This document shows positions 22,188 to 34,500 of a stretch of DNA of 64,000 nucleotides, piece after piece (the stretch's first letter is position 1; each line of letters opens with the position of its first letter). The position numbers and the translations under genes were made by a program. The DNA comes from Zingiber officinale (lineage: Eukaryota > Streptophyta > Magnoliopsida > Zingiberales > Zingiberaceae), in the NCBI RefSeq assembly GCF_018446385.1, contig NC_056004.1:52890523-52954522 (forward strand). Direction: 5' to 3'. The notes beneath the pieces are model-generated. The model was not told the DNA's origin and did no database searches. It saw only the letters and a list, made by a program, of their open reading frames with translations.

Positions 22188-22989
22188 TTCCCCACCTCGA
22201 TTTGATCGGAGCATCTTAATACTCTTACCAAGTTAATTTTGTACTTCCTTCTTGAATTCTTTGAATTTTTCAAAAGATTCTGACTTGTGTTTCATTAGAT
22301 ACATGTAGTTGTATCTATTGACATCATCAGTGAAAGTAATGAAGTAACGATAGTCTCCTCTAGCTGTTATTTTGAAAGGGTCATATACAATCAGTATGTA
22401 TGAGTCCTAACAAGTCATTAGCTCTTTCGCTATATCCAATAAATGGAGTCTTTATCATCTTGCCTTGAAGATAAGATTCACATACCTCATATGATTCAAA
22501 ATCAAATAAGTCCAAAAGTCCATCCTTATGGAGTTGGGATATCCGACTCTCATTTATGTGACCCAAGCGACAATGCCAGAGATATATTTGGTTCAAATAA
22601 TTAGACTTGAACCATTTGATATTTATGTTATAGATTGGGTTGTCAAAGTCTAGAACATAGAGTTCATTCACAAGATGTCCACTACAATAGAACATTTCAT
22701 TGAAATAAATGGAACAACATTTGTCCTTTATTATAAATGAGAATCCTTTCTTGTCCAAACAAGAAACAGAGATGATATTCTTAGTTAAGGTAGATACATA
22801 ATAGCACTCTTCAAGTTCTAAAACAAGTCCAGTGGGCAAAGATAAGGAATATGTTCCTACAGCTATAGTAACAACTCTTGCATCATTGCCTACTCGTAGG
22901 TCCACTTTGCACTTTGTCAATGATCCACTATTTCTCAGCCCCTGCACATTAGTATAAATATGAGATACACACCCGTATCTAATACCCAT
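22188..22989 (-). pseudogene. C3 protease, pre-integrase and start of integrase
   Basis: The 202-residue ORF (22989-22381) has the end of the copia protease (GCVSHIYTNVQGLR, VGNDARVVTIAVGTYSLSLP) and the GAG_pre-integrase finger (WHCRLGHINESRISQL, CESYLQGKMIKTPF). The second Cys of CESC is changed to Tyr. Integrase (RGDYRYFITFTDDVNRYNYMYL) continues after a stop at about 22379 and ends at the C1 junction in RSNRGG. The catalytic DTG of the protease lies before the ORF start and is not clear. Confidence 0.85.
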
Positions 22990-23089
22990 AAAGAAGAAAA
23001 AGATAGATTAACTTTTATAACATATATACCTAAGGCAGAAGTCTCACTTCTCTTCCTTTTTAGTTCCTTAGGTACAATTTGCAGTTCCT

Positions 23090-23880
23090 CTTCTAGTGTC
23101 CGGTCTCACCACAGTAGAAGCAGGCTCCTTCCTTAACAACCCCACCTTTGGGTTTCAATGCATGAGCCTTGCCCTTGCCTTTGGCTTAGAGGTCTTACCC
23201 TTACCTTTAGACTTCCATTTACCTTTGCCCTTTGACACCATTAAAATGGTACTAGACTTTACCTTCTTAAGGTTGAGTTCAGCAGTTTCAACATGCTCAA
23301 TATCTCAGGTAATGACTTATCAATTTCATTCATATTATAGTTCATGACAAATTGACTATAGCTCTCAGGCAATGATTGCAGAATTAGGTCAGTGGCCAAT
23401 TCTTGGCCTAGTGGAAATCCCAATATTTGTAGGTTCTCCACATACCCGATCATTTTGAGCACATAAGGCCCTATGGGACTTCCTTCTTGAATTTTGCATT
23501 GAAATAGAGCCTTAGAGATCTCAAATCTCTCATGCCTTACTTGTCCTTGATATAGTTGTCTAAGGTGTTCAACCATATCATAAGCGTCCATGTTCTCATG
23601 TTGATTCTGAAGCTTAGAGTTTATAGTAGCAAGCATAAGGCATGATACATCTAATGCATCATCTTGGTGCTTCTTATAAGCATCCATATCGACTCTAGTG
23701 GCAGTGGTGGGGTGTTTCAGGAATGGGTTGCTCTAGGATGCACACTTTTCTTTCTTTCTTGAGAACTATTCTTAAGTTTCTGTACCAGTCCAAGAAGTTA
23801 GCTCTATTGAGCTTGTCCTTATAAAGGACAGATCATAGAGGAGAGAAAGAGTATTCGACGTATTTGATGATATGATTATC
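23090..23880 (-). pseudogene. C3 Gag
   Basis: The minus-strand ORF 23687-23259 has MDAYDMVEHLRQLYQGQVRH and LPESYSQFVMNYNMNEID, a common plant copia Gag. An upstream piece in another frame (about 23760-23830) reads RANFLDWYRNLRIVL, so a frameshift lies near 23700. The zinc-knuckle part beyond 23259 is decayed. It is a separate copia family from C1/C2 by sequence. Confidence 0.85.
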
Positions 23881-24486
23881 TACAATACTAAATTGCAAAA
23901 ATAAGTATCATATTTCGATCATTTAATTAGGCCTTTAATTAAATGATTCTCCCACTAAATTGTAAAGCTTTGGTAGGAGCAAGTCATGGATGTGGTGTTA
24001 CCCATAGTACTAGGTCTAAGTCCAATCGCATTGATATTCAAGTGGGACAAGATTCATATTATACCTCATCTTGAGTTAGTTTTGGCTAATCGCCCAAGAC
24101 TTAGTATAACATAGGTAGGCAATGTTTACCAATTACATCATATGTAACTCTTTATCATTAGATGAACAAGACTATTTGTTTATTTTCCCATCTTTTTGAA
24201 ATCCACATTATAACTCATCTTAAGTTAGCTTTGGCTAATCGCCCAAGACTAGTGTAATTTGAATTTCATTGTATGAGATATGCCTCTAAGTTCTCAATCT
24301 AATTGAGATAACTTAATTAAGTCACACTCAAAGTTTAGTAGTCAGACATCACAATTGTTCTATTGCACTCTAGTAAGATAAATCGAGTTACTTTACTTTG
24401 GCAAAACCTTACTACAATTGATCGAGGTAAAAGTGAATACCAAACTTTGGTAGGCATATTGAAAAGAGACCTAATTATGATTAAAC
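23881..24486 (-). other. C3 leader, part 2
   Basis: Non-coding AT-rich leader between gag and the S1 insertion. A GTTAGNTTTGGCTAATCGCCCAAGACT unit occurs twice, near 24075 and 24220. TAAAC at 24482-24486 is the left copy of the S1 target duplication. No gene is seen here. Confidence 0.65.
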
Positions 24487-24599
24487 TGTTGGTGCGGGAA
24501 GCATCCGGCGATCGAACTTTAGTTTTGATAATGGCAAAGGGATTCAAAGTTAAGATTATTTGTTATCTAATATGTTCATGGAGCTTGCAGGAAAGTCCT

Positions 24600-24930
24600 A
24601 AGTGATACTTAGGCAAAAGTCCTAGCTGCGGTTAGGCAAGGTGAAAACCCTAGGTGGTGGTAACCCTAGGTCCTAGGGGGTGGTGACCCTAGGTGAAGGA
24701 AAAAACCTAAGGGGGGGGGTAACCTTAGGTCCTAGGGGTGGTAACCCTAGGCGGAGAAAAACCCTAAGGGGCGGTAACCTTAGGTCCTAGGGGATGGTAA
24801 CCCTAGATGGAGAAAAACCCTAAAGGGCGGCAACCTTAGGTCCTAGGGGGTGGTAACCCTAGGTGGAGAAAAACCCTAGGAGGCGGTAACCCTAGGCCCT
24901 AGGGGGTGGTAACCCTAGGCGAAAAGTCCA
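24600..24930. repeat. CCTAGG-rich minisatellite in the S1 LTR
   Basis: Five to six tandem units of about 55-58 bp. Each is built from TAACCCTAGG, then GGAGAAAAACCCTA, then a G-run and GGTAACC, then TTAGGTCCTAGGGGG. The self-complementary CCTAGG recurs in every unit. The array is absent from the truncated 3' LTR. Confidence 0.8.
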
Positions 24931-25195
24931 GTTGGTCTGGAGGACTAGACTGGCACCAGGTAATCTCTCCTGAGGGGAGTAGGTGAGGACGCGCTCCCCG
25001 TAGAGGGAACAGTAGGCGTCGGGTCGACCTAGGGTTTTCGGTCGAAAATCTGAAGTCAGACCCGGACAGTCCGGTGACTGTCAAACTCTTAATTTATCAT
25101 GTTTATATCAGTTCTAACTTTGTCTTGCAGGGTACCGTATTGCTTTAGGACTAACATATCTTACAGGTACAAAAGGAACAAGTTAAGCCTTGGAT

Positions 25196-25400
25196 GAACA
25201 GTGTCCGAGGCACCTCCATGGAGCTTGGAGGCGCCTCGGGTGCAAGCTGAAGCCAGCTGTCCAGAGGAGCTGGAGGCGCCTTCTTTGGGACTGAAGGCGC
25301 CTTGGACCAAGGCTTAAAACCATATAAGTGTGACCAGGTCTGTGCTGATCCACGCGTGCGACTTGGCGGCCTGGAGGAGCCTTGGATAGGCTTGGAGGCG
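25196..25400. promoter_or_regulatory. Sirevirus palindrome cluster upstream of the 5' LTR TATA box
   Basis: Repeated self-complementary GGAGGCGCC/AAGGCGCCTT motifs, for example near 25225, 25272, 25288 and 25395, lie just upstream of TATAAAAGAGGG. Conserved palindromic motifs in this position are a known trait of Sirevirus LTRs. The same cluster is at 37980-38180 in the 3' LTR. Confidence 0.75.
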
Positions 25401-25408
25401 CCTCCAAC

Positions 25409-25426
25409 ACTGTATAAAAGAGGGAT
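25409..25426 (+). promoter_or_regulatory. S1 5' LTR TATA box
   Basis: CTGTATAAAAGAGGGATTC, repeated at about 38188 in the 3' LTR. It is placed directly after the palindrome cluster, as expected for the U3/R boundary. Confidence 0.7.
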
Positions 25427-25814
25427 TCCAGCAGCAGCCAAGCACAAAAATTCTAAAGCGATCCATCTCCAACGTGCTGCTAACAAAAGCTTCTGATCAA
25501 GCTGCGATAAGTTCCCGACAACCCGGCGCTCCGCTTTCTATAATTTAGTTGTCGGTATTACTTTAAAGTTCTTGTGTACTCATTCTATACTTGTACTGAA
25601 TTTTACGAGATTATAGTTGTTGCCCAACGTAAACGCTCAATGAGCGTGGGCCTTGGAGTAGGAGTCACCACAAGCTCCGAACCAAGTAAATCACTTGTGT
25701 TCGCTTGTTGATTATTTTATTTCTGCTGCATCTATTACTCAAGTTTTGCGATTCCAAAACGAGTGAAAGCCATGAGCGCTATTCACCCCCCTCTAGTGCT
25801 TTCGATTCAATAAT

Positions 25815-25830
25815 TGATATCAGAGCGGGG
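25815..25830 (+). other. S1 primer binding site
   Basis: TGATATCAGAGCGGGG, with one change from the initiator tRNA-Met complement TGGTATCAGAGC, follows the LTR end. Confidence 0.8.
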
Positions 25831-26066
25831 TCGCTTTGAATCAATGCAACCACCATTCAAGCAATTTTTTCGTGGTATTTCAGTTTTACGGAGTCAATTA
25901 GAAATAGCTTAATAGCTAAATTCTAATTATTTTTCCTTCGAATTGGTTTTAACTCGAAGTCGGTACAACACCACTCAAGTTTGTTATTTTTAACTTATTC
26001 CCGCACTACTAATCCAAGACGTAGTCTTGGGACATCTCTTCTATTATGTTTTTGTATATTAACTAA
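25831..26066 (+). other. S1 leader
   Basis: This is the short non-coding leader between primer site and gag ATG. It is too short and AT-rich to hold a gene. The overlapping ORF at 25981-26184 is out of frame with gag. Confidence 0.65.
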
Positions 26067-27728
26067 ATGGCTCAGCAAGAAGGATATAGCACCGTTCGTC
26101 CCCCGCTCTTCACTGGAGAAGATTTTGGATACTGGAAAGGACGAATGGAGAATTTCCTCAAAATCCAGTTCGAGACATGGATGATCGTCAAGACTGGATT
26201 GGATCTACCAACTGATAAAGACGGCAAACCTACACCCTGCGAGGACTGGGAACCAGCATTAATCAAGAAGGTGGAGGCAAATGCCCGAGCAACTTGTACC
26301 CTCCAGTACGAACTAACAAAGGAGGAGCTAAACCGCGTCGGTCCATTCTCGAGCGCCAATGAGCTATGGGAGAAGCTGATCGAGCTTCACGAAGGGACCT
26401 CCGATACCAAAGTAAGTAAGTGAGATTTGTTGTTCAATAAATTGTATAACTTAAAAATGATGGAAGGTGAGATGGCTAGCCAGCTCCACGCCCGAATTCA
26501 AGAACTACTCAATGGTCTTCATGCGATCGGACAGAAGGTAGATAATCAGGACATCATAAGGTACTCCTTAAACGCCTTTCCAAGGAACACCTTGTGGGCA
26601 TCCATGGTAGATGCCTACAAGGTTTCTAAGGATCTCTCTACTATTAAATTGAACGAGTTGTTTTCTGAGTTTGAGCTTCACGAACAGACTAACTCACGTC
26701 CGACCGAGAAAGGGTTGGCCTTGATTGCAGGTACAGGAAGAGCGCGCGAGTCAAAATCAAAACGTAGAACCAAACAAGAATCAAAAGAGGAACAAGATTC
26801 ATAAGACGACGATGAGCTCACAACTGAATTCGTCAACCTGATGAAGAAACTCTACAAAAAGAAGGGCTTCAACAAAAAGGATGTTAAAAAGGCTATCCAG
26901 ACCAAAGAAGCCCAAACAAGCTCAAAGGTCAAATTCGAGGTGACTTGCTACGGGTGCAATCAGAAGGGGCACATCAAGGCAAACTGCCCGAATCAAAAGG
27001 ACCCGAAGAAACCAAGAAGGAAGAATGCTCTGAAGGCAACTTGGGACGAATCTTCTTCCAAGGAATCCGACGACGAAGAAGTCGAGCAGGCGAGCTTCCT
27101 CACATTGACAGCCCGGGACTACACCAAAAGCGAGGACGAATCGGAAGCCGAGTCCGAGAGAAGCCACGGATCCGCATCCATTTTCGAAGGGCCGAACCCC
27201 TCTGTAAGTAAATGTCGTTTATACAGTTTAATCAATTACTTAATGCATAAAGTAGCTAAGTCCAAAGTTCGAATCAAGTCGCTTATAAAGGAGGTAACAC
27301 TCCTTAAAGAAGTGACTAATACCGAATCATTGACTGATCCAGCTCAGACTGGAACCTCAACTCAAGTTCAAAAACTTGAGGAAGAGAATTCCAACCTGAG
27401 AAGTCAAGTCAAGGATTTGAAGACTACCCTAGAACGGTTTTCTTTGGGGTCCAAGAACCTGGACCTAATTCTTGGGACTCAAAGAGCCGTTTACAATAGA
27501 ACTGGACTAGGTTTTAAATCTAGAAGGAAATATCGGTCTTACCTATCGTTAGTCAACAAACCAAATAGTAAACTAGTCCAAGCATGGGTACCCAAGTCCA
27601 ACCTGGTCAATCAAATTGGACTTGGTCAATACTGGGTCCCCAAGGATCAAGTACATGACCTTGATAGACCTTATCGAGGCTATGATCTAGGGGGAGCAAA
27701 AAGAAAAGTTATTTTAACTAATAAATAA
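26067..27728 (+). pseudogene. S1 Sirevirus Gag
   Basis: One reading frame of about 554 codons with two in-frame stops (26421-26423 and 26802-26804). The N-terminus (RPPLFTGEDFGYWKGRMENF) and DASTI-like capsid part (NDLKMMEGEMASQ type) are typical of plant Sirevirus Gag. A CCHC knuckle CYGCNQKGHIKANCP lies near 26947-26991. An acidic Ser/Glu-rich region and a coiled coil (VQKLEEENSNLRSQVKDL near 27370) follow. The frame ends in LDRPYRGYDLGGAKR. S2 ends at the same place, so this is the natural end of gag, after which pol should start. Confidence 0.9.
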
Positions 27729-27897
27729 TTAAATTAGTTCAATTATCTTAACAAATAAATAAATAAAAATTATTTTTAATTAAATTAAAATTATTTTAAT
27801 AAATAATTAATTAAATTAAAATTTAAAGGAAAATCAATAATGGAAGCTCCAGAATAGCTGGCACCTCCAAAAAGGAAACTACCCGGCAGGGTAACTA
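27729..27897. other. AT-rich spacer after S1 gag
   Basis: Low-complexity AAATTAATTAAA-type DNA, then ACTACCCGGCAGGGTAACTA, whose core ACCCGGCAGGGTAA recurs at 31162 just past the solo LTR. The pol genes expected here are missing. AACTA at 27893-27897 is the left target duplicate of solo LTR 1. Confidence 0.7.
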
Positions 27898-28979
27898 TGT
27901 AACGCCCGCCCTTCCACTACTGTTGGCAAGGGCGGTGCTACGAGAACATACATACATGCATATATAAGAAATCATTGCAGTGGAAGAAAAATTTCTTTTA
28001 TTTATTTTTTTTCTTTTTATTCTTTACAGCTTAAAACTTAATCATATAACCAAAACATGTACACATGCTAGCATTCATGTATATAAAAATTTATTTACTA
28101 TCTACTACTTGAAACATGATACATGCTTGTCTTAACTAAAACATAAAGTGTACTAAGATAAGAAGAAAACTAAACATGTATACGGCTCTCTAGAGCTCAT
28201 GATCACTAACACTTCTCTAAATAACAAGTACTTAGCATTTCGAGGTATCATGAAAGCAAAGGTAAGTATAGTTCAACTTAAGTATAAAGCATCCAACGAG
28301 TCAAGCTAATATCATCAAAAGTAGCAAGAGGAAATAGTTCACATGCAAAAGCTTAAAACATATATAAATCCTGAAAACACAAAACAGATCTCTTCCACCA
28401 TGCCACTGCCACACACGTCTTTTGCCCCTCCTGCGGCTCCCTTTAGTTTAACCATGCTTTACCCTTTTCTGCAATACAAGGAAAATAAAACTATAAGCAC
28501 ATAAGCTTAGTAAGATCCTTTCCTACTCACAAAAACATACATCATGAAGTTGGTATAAAGTAATGACATGTTCATCTAATCAAACAAGCATAAGCATAAG
28601 GTAGTAGCATGTTCATTTAGGCATCATAGACATATCACACAATAGCCTTTTCATGAAGCATAATAATCATGTAGCATGAGATAATCATATTCAAGATATT
28701 CTTTGAAAACATAATCATATGGCATGAAACAAACATATGCAAGATGTTCTTTGAACACATATATCATATAGGTACTTAAACATAAATCTCAACATGAGGG
28801 TCCGGCATTGTACCACATACATGAATTGCGTGCATCCTAAGTAAATCCGAGGTAGCAAATCTCGAACCTACTAGGAACTAGGCCCGTTTCCTTGACCATC
28901 GACCTAGGGGCAACTTAGGAGCCCATCCCATGGACCATTCTTAGGGTCCGGTACAAGCCAATACAAAAGTAAAATAGTA

Positions 28980-29130
28980 TATCATGTTCTTGTCATATCA
29001 TGAAACATAGCATATTCTTGTCATATCATAAAGCATATCATGTTCTTGTCATATCTTGAAGCATATCATGTTCTTGTCATATCATGAAGCATATCATGTT
29101 CTTGTCATATCATGAAACATATCATATAGC
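28980..29130. repeat. Short tandem repeat in solo LTR 1
   Basis: A unit of about 30 bp with CATATCATGTTCTTGTCATATC repeats about five times. It is local expansion within the LTR. Confidence 0.75.
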
Positions 29131-29329
29131 ATAACATAGGGAGTCATTATCATGCATGGTTAGGGTTTTGAACTTTCCATAATTCCTAATCCACATCTTG
29201 GCCGAAACTTGCATGAACATGAACTTAAATTTTAAGCAACTTTAACCAAGAAAAACATCATATTAGCATCACATCATACATAGCATAACATGGGAGAAAA
29301 CATAAGCAAGTCTAGTTGGAACTAAGCTT

Positions 29330-30440
29330 CCCTAATTCCCTTCCTTGCTTCTTGGCCGAAACTTACAAGGTGTGGCCTTAGGTTTTAAGCATTTTTAAAA
29401 CAAGGAAAGTATCATACTAGCATCACATGGTACTCATCCTAACATGGGAGACCTTTAGCAACATAGAAAGACTTCTTACCCTATTTTTTCTTAGTTGGCA
29501 GAAACTTACAAGAGTTGTCATCCTAGGTGTTAAGCAACATAAAACATGGAAACTTTACACTAACATCATATAATGGATTACATACCATGAGCAAGCATAG
29601 TTAGGTTTTAAAACTTTCCTAAATCTATTTTATTCCTCCTTGGACGAAACCTAAGAGCATGGTTCTAGGGTTTTTAACAACTTTAAAACATGGAAACCTT
29701 AACTAACATAGCATAGTAGATCACATACCTTAAGGAATCATAAACAAGCATAGTTTAGGTTTAAAGACTTTCTTAAATCTATTTGTCCCTTCTTGGCCGA
29801 AACCCTAAGAGCATGGTTCTAGGGTTTTTGGCAACTTTAAAATATGGAAAACCTTAACTAACATTGTCTAGTAGATCACATACCATAAGGAATCATAAGC
29901 AAGCATAGTTTAGGTTTAGAACTTTCTTAAATTCATCTTATTTTTTTCCTTGGCCGAAACCCTAAGAGCATGGTTCTAGGGTTTTTAACAACTTTAAAAC
30001 ATAGAAACCTTAGCTAACATAACATAGTAGATCACATACCATAAGGAATCATAAACAAGCATAGTTTAGGTTTAAAGACTTTCTTATATCTATTTGTTCC
30101 TTCTTGGCCGAAACCCTAAGAGCATGGTTCTAGGATTTTTAACAACTTTAAAACATGGAAACCTTAACTAACATAACATAGTAGATCACATACCATAAGG
30201 AATCATAAACAAGCATAGTTTAGGTTTAAAGACTTTCTTATATCTATTTGTTCCTTCTTGGCCAAAACCCTAAGAGCATGGTTCTAGGGTTTTTGGCAAC
30301 TTTAAAACATGAAAAACATCTTATTAACATCACCTAACTTATTAAGCATCATAAGAAAATACATAAGCAAACCTAAATAGAGTTTAAATTCTCCTAAGCC
30401 CTTAATCTCTTCTTGGCCGAAACCTATGAGCATGATTTCT
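29330..30440. repeat. About 120-130-bp tandem repeat in solo LTR 1
   Basis: Six to eight diverged units, each with TTGGCCGAAACCC, GAGCATGGTTCTAGGGTTTT, ACTTTAAAACATGGAAA and TAGTAGATCACATACC. Later units (29640-30300) are the most alike. This is LTR-internal amplification and no protein pattern is evident. Confidence 0.8.
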
Positions 30441-31152
30441 AGGTTTTCAAGAAACATAAAACATGAATAACACTCATAAACTACTTGTACCGCAGGTGAG
30501 GGAGATACTTACATCCTCTTGCTTGGGTTTACTAAGAGAATACCCTTGGTGAAGAAGAAGGAAGAAACCCTTTTCGCTTCTAGAATTCCCTTTTTCCTTA
30601 TTTTCTTTTCTTGTAATGAGAAGTATGCTTCAAGAGCTTCCTTTTGTGAAGTTTTCTTAGGGAGAAAGCCCTTAACTTGAATTCGGCAATGAGAGAAACA
30701 AGGAGCTTGGATTTTTGGTGAAGGAAGGAGAAGGAGGAAGAAGGAAAAGAATAATTTTTCTTTCCCTTTCTTCTATTTATTCTCCATGAAAGAGAGAAGG
30801 AAAAATACCTTTTTATTCTTCCTTTCATTTATTCTAAATGAAGGGAGAAGGGAAAATGAACTCTTCATGCTAAATGAAAGGGGAGAAAGAAAAGATAAAC
30901 TTTTCTTCTAAGTGAAGGAAGAAAGGTATCCCTTCACCATCCCTACTCTTAATTACAATTCCCTTCTCCTTTTTACCAATGCTTTCTCTTGGCCTATTGG
31001 TTATCCCATACTACTTAAAACTTTGCCACTTGTTAAGAGGTTCAAGGTTCAAGCCTTGACCACTCTTCTTTTTTTTTTCTATTTTCTTTTTGGTTCCATT
31101 TTCTCTTATTCTTAAAAGGAATTCATATGAAATTACTGGGCGTTACAAACTA

Positions 31153-31556
31153 AACGCAACCTACCCGGCAGGGTAATTAGGACTAGAATAAAAAGGGCTA
31201 AGTTTAACTTGACCCACGGTACTGGTGAAGTATTGGATGATAGTACGTTAGGGAAGCTTAGTCTATGCATGTCTAGGAAGATATGACTTCGACCTGGTAC
31301 ATTTGGCTAAGTGGAACTGACCGAAGCTACCCTTTATGGATCCTAATTAGTTAGACCAAGGTTTTGTACTGAGTTCAGTGGATAGGACTATTTGGAAAAC
31401 CTCGAAGGCATGGTTACTTTAATGATGTCCAAGTGACTCACCATAGCCCAGAAGTTTATCCAAAGAATGCCTATTTGTTGAACCCAAAACTAAACCTGAA
31501 TCTAACATAAAGTTAAACCAAACCCTATAATTAAACCTAACCCATCATACAAAATT
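31153..31556 (+). other. S1 3' non-coding segment between the two solo LTRs
   Basis: About 400 bp of S1 body. The minus of pol is evident: there is no reverse transcriptase or integrase motif in any frame. The sequence continues across solo LTR 2 to 34842 once one copy of ATAGG is removed. Confidence 0.6.
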
Positions 31557-31561
31557 ATAGG

Positions 31562-34500
31562 TGTAATATATGCGAAACTATTTTTAGGGTTATTGTGGAA
31601 TAACCTTAGGAAAATTTTTTAAGAATTTTTAGGAATTTTTCTGGAGTTAAACGGAGTCCGTATGACTCGTTTTGAGGGATATATCGATAGGGTTAGATAG
31701 AGACAGGTTTGGAATACCCAAACTAAGTGGGAATTGATTAAGGTTAAACTTAGGTTTTAATTAAGCTAATCTAAGGTTGGGATTAACCTCAATATAAAGC
31801 GGCGAAGCCTTCTTTTTTCCCCCCGACTCTCTTCTCTGTTCGTTCTCTGCCACTCGCGACTTCGGACTTCACGCGGTCGAAACCGGCGACATTTTCTTCT
31901 CTCGGTGGCGCCGGCGAGGAGCGGACTTAGGAGCGTTGAGAGGAAGAGAGGTTAGTGACAGCCGAACCCTCTTTCTTCCCGATTCCTTCCTCCCTTCTCT
32001 GATCTCGGTGAACAACAGCGACGGAGCTCGGTTTGGGGATTCCGCCGGCTGCCGGGAAGGAACCAAGGGCATCGGCGTTGGATCTGGGCATCGACAACCG
32101 GTGGTGTGAGGTAACGCCCATTGTTTCCTTCCGATTTCCCGGTTTTGTTTGTCGGCAAGGGCAGATCATGTCCTAACTTCGATCTTGGAGGTAAGGGTTT
32201 GGTTTTGGGTTGTGAATTCGAGCCTTGATCCTCTGATCTTCTTCTGTTTTTGATTCGGGTAGGTTTTGGCTGTGAATCAAGGTTTCCGATCCCTTCCCTG
32301 TTCGTTAGCAAGAAACAGGACCGAGCCCTAATCGAAGGATTGGAGGTAAGGGGGTTGTTCCCTGCCTTGAATTTGGGTTCTGATTCTTCCTATGGTATTG
32401 ATTCGAGTGGTTTCGATTCTGTGGACAGAGGTGATGTGGTGTTTCCAGCCACCACAACTTGATGGGGTTGTTTCCTTCACCGGATTTGTGATCATCTCCG
32501 CCAATTAAAGAGCAGAGGTAAGGACATCAGTAGGTTGTTGTTGTTAACAGATTGTTGCGATGATTTCTTGCTGTTCTTCCTTCTTGATCCGGTTTGTAGG
32601 GATGCCATATGTAGTTTTCTGATATAGGGAATTAAGGTATGGTTTAACTCATCTTCTCTTGATGCATCAGTGTATCTATTAGATTTTTTCAGTAGAATCC
32701 CTACATTCTTGATCCGGATCATAGGCAGAAGCAACCAGAATCGATTTGTTTAGGTGTTAGAGATTCTTGGTGTACTGTTTCACTAAGAGTTCTAGAAATT
32801 AGTGTGATCGTGCTTAGTCAACAGTGATAAAAGTTTTGTGTTAGGTAATTGGAGGTTTTGGGGTGTGAATAAACCTAATCAAAGGTGATTATGGGTTTTT
32901 AGGGCTGCATTGTTCTAAGTAGTAACAGGAGGTTGGATGATAATTGAGGATCTAATGGAAATTTAATTTAGCTTAGCCAGTGGAAAGGGGTAGTAATCAC
33001 TATTAGATAAATACTTTAAGTCGGTTATTTATTTTTGGTGTACACATATATATAGTGATATAAAATTTTATATGTGATTCAGGACCTTGATTGACGACGA
33101 GTCGCGTGACGTGGTGGTTCTATTGATTGCGGGATATATCGAGGCGGGTATTTCTTCCTAAATTTCTATTTAGTACTTTGAACTTTAAAGCATGGTTATA
33201 TTTTTGGATAATTAGGTTGCATTCCTTAAATCTGATTATTTGTAGCTTTCCTGCTTGTCACTTTTGCTTGATCTTTGATATGATCTAGGTTGCTTCATTA
33301 CAGTCTCTATTCTTGTTATTTGTGACTCTATTGCTTATACACATGTAGAGTGTTGTAGGGAGGACTGTATTGGATATTTATGGGCTATACCTGTCTAGGT
33401 TGTGATTGGTACATGGTATAGGTCCTACATGTTTACCATTCCATTTGCATAGTGGTAGGTGTGGTTACGTCTGTTGTGGTTATTGGAGGCGTTTATGGGG
33501 GGTGAGGTTGTTGCATGGATGATGATTATATATATATATATCATGCTCATCATTCATTGCATCTGATGACCGTTGTCTCCCTTGTGGTTGAGAAGGTCAT
33601 CAGTTGGTTTGGTTTAGCGCGCACCTTCGGCCACTCATGGGTAGTGGTAGCTGGAGCAGTTGCCGCTTGTCCTGTTGTGCCACCCGGTCACGAGGTTTAG
33701 TGAGATCCGGCGTTGTGAGCAGCCAGGGACCCTGATGCTATGTAGTTAGATAGCTACTAGCGGACTGTCCGCCTTGATCACTCTATTGTGGGCTGGAGGG
33801 TAGTACAGTCGTCACAGACCCAAGCCTCTCGGCCATACAAGGGTCGTGGTGTCTAGAGAGGTGGCGGGGGTGACCATGGAGCATGCATGCACTTTTGCAT
33901 ATGATGCACGGTGCATCTGTGGGGATATTTTTGCATACATGCTTACTAGATATTAGCTGCATGTGATTGTGTATTGTTGCATTTGTCTGAGCTATGTATG
34001 CTGCATATGGATGCCATGCTGCATACATGTCATTTACTTTACATATATTTGCAGTCGTATATATATTGCACAGGTGTCCGGAGTATGTTATTGACTCGGT
34101 GGGTTTACAGATCATGGTATCAGGGGGTTGGTTCTTTTCGGGTATGTACATTTACGTTATATGCTTTTATTATGTCTGGTATGTTCATGCACAGTCATTT
34201 ATCAGGTATCATTTACGTTATATGCTTTTATTATGTCTGGTATGTTCATGCACAGTCATTTTATCAGGTATAGATAGATGAGTTGTGTTATGTTAGCATA
34301 TTCTTATTCTTTGCTTATGGAGACTGTATCCTATGATTCCTATATCTTTATGTAGACCATGCTTTATCCTGTCTATACCCGCTGAGTTCCCTGTACTCAC
34401 CACCCCGTTTATATTATGTTTGGTTTCAGGCAGTAGGTAGATGATATGGAGATGCTTGGAGTATGCTGCCGGCCGGTCCCCCTTCCCACGTCATATCCGG

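Larger units (their letters stand above)
24487..25812 (+). repeat. S1 5' LTR
   Basis: It starts TGTTGGTGCGGGAAGC and ends at ATTCAATA before the primer site. It contains a CCTAGG-rich minisatellite in its first half, a cluster of AGGCGCCT palindromes at 25200-25400 upstream of TATAAAAGAGGG (25413), and the transcribed part ending in CCCCCCTCTAGTGCTTTCGA. About 740 bp of its 3' half match 37840-38591. Confidence 0.9.
27898..31147 (-). mobile_element. Gypsy solo LTR 1 (Tekay/Del-like), in S1
   Basis: It starts TGTAACGCCCGCCC and ends ACTGGGCGTTACA, with inverted ends and the target duplication AACTA at 27893-27897 and 31148-31152. At 3.25 kb without internal region it is a solo LTR left by LTR-LTR recombination. 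Orientation is inferred from shared modules (GCAGGTGAG near 30493, tRNA-like stretch near 31000), placed as in the minus-strand complete element. Within it, GGCCGAAACCCTAAGAGCATGG blocks of about 120 bp repeat six to seven times (29340-30440). ORFs at 30598-31115 are not supported. Confidence 0.88.

Noticed and set aside
28980-30440. CRISPR-like direct repeats
   Set aside because: Repeats and spacers are similar to each other and not unique. They are tandem duplications in a plant LTR.
31869-34281. Several overlapping ORFs of 60-122 residues
   Set aside because: They lie inside solo LTR 2 with its clean target duplication. The frames overlap on both strands and resemble no protein family.
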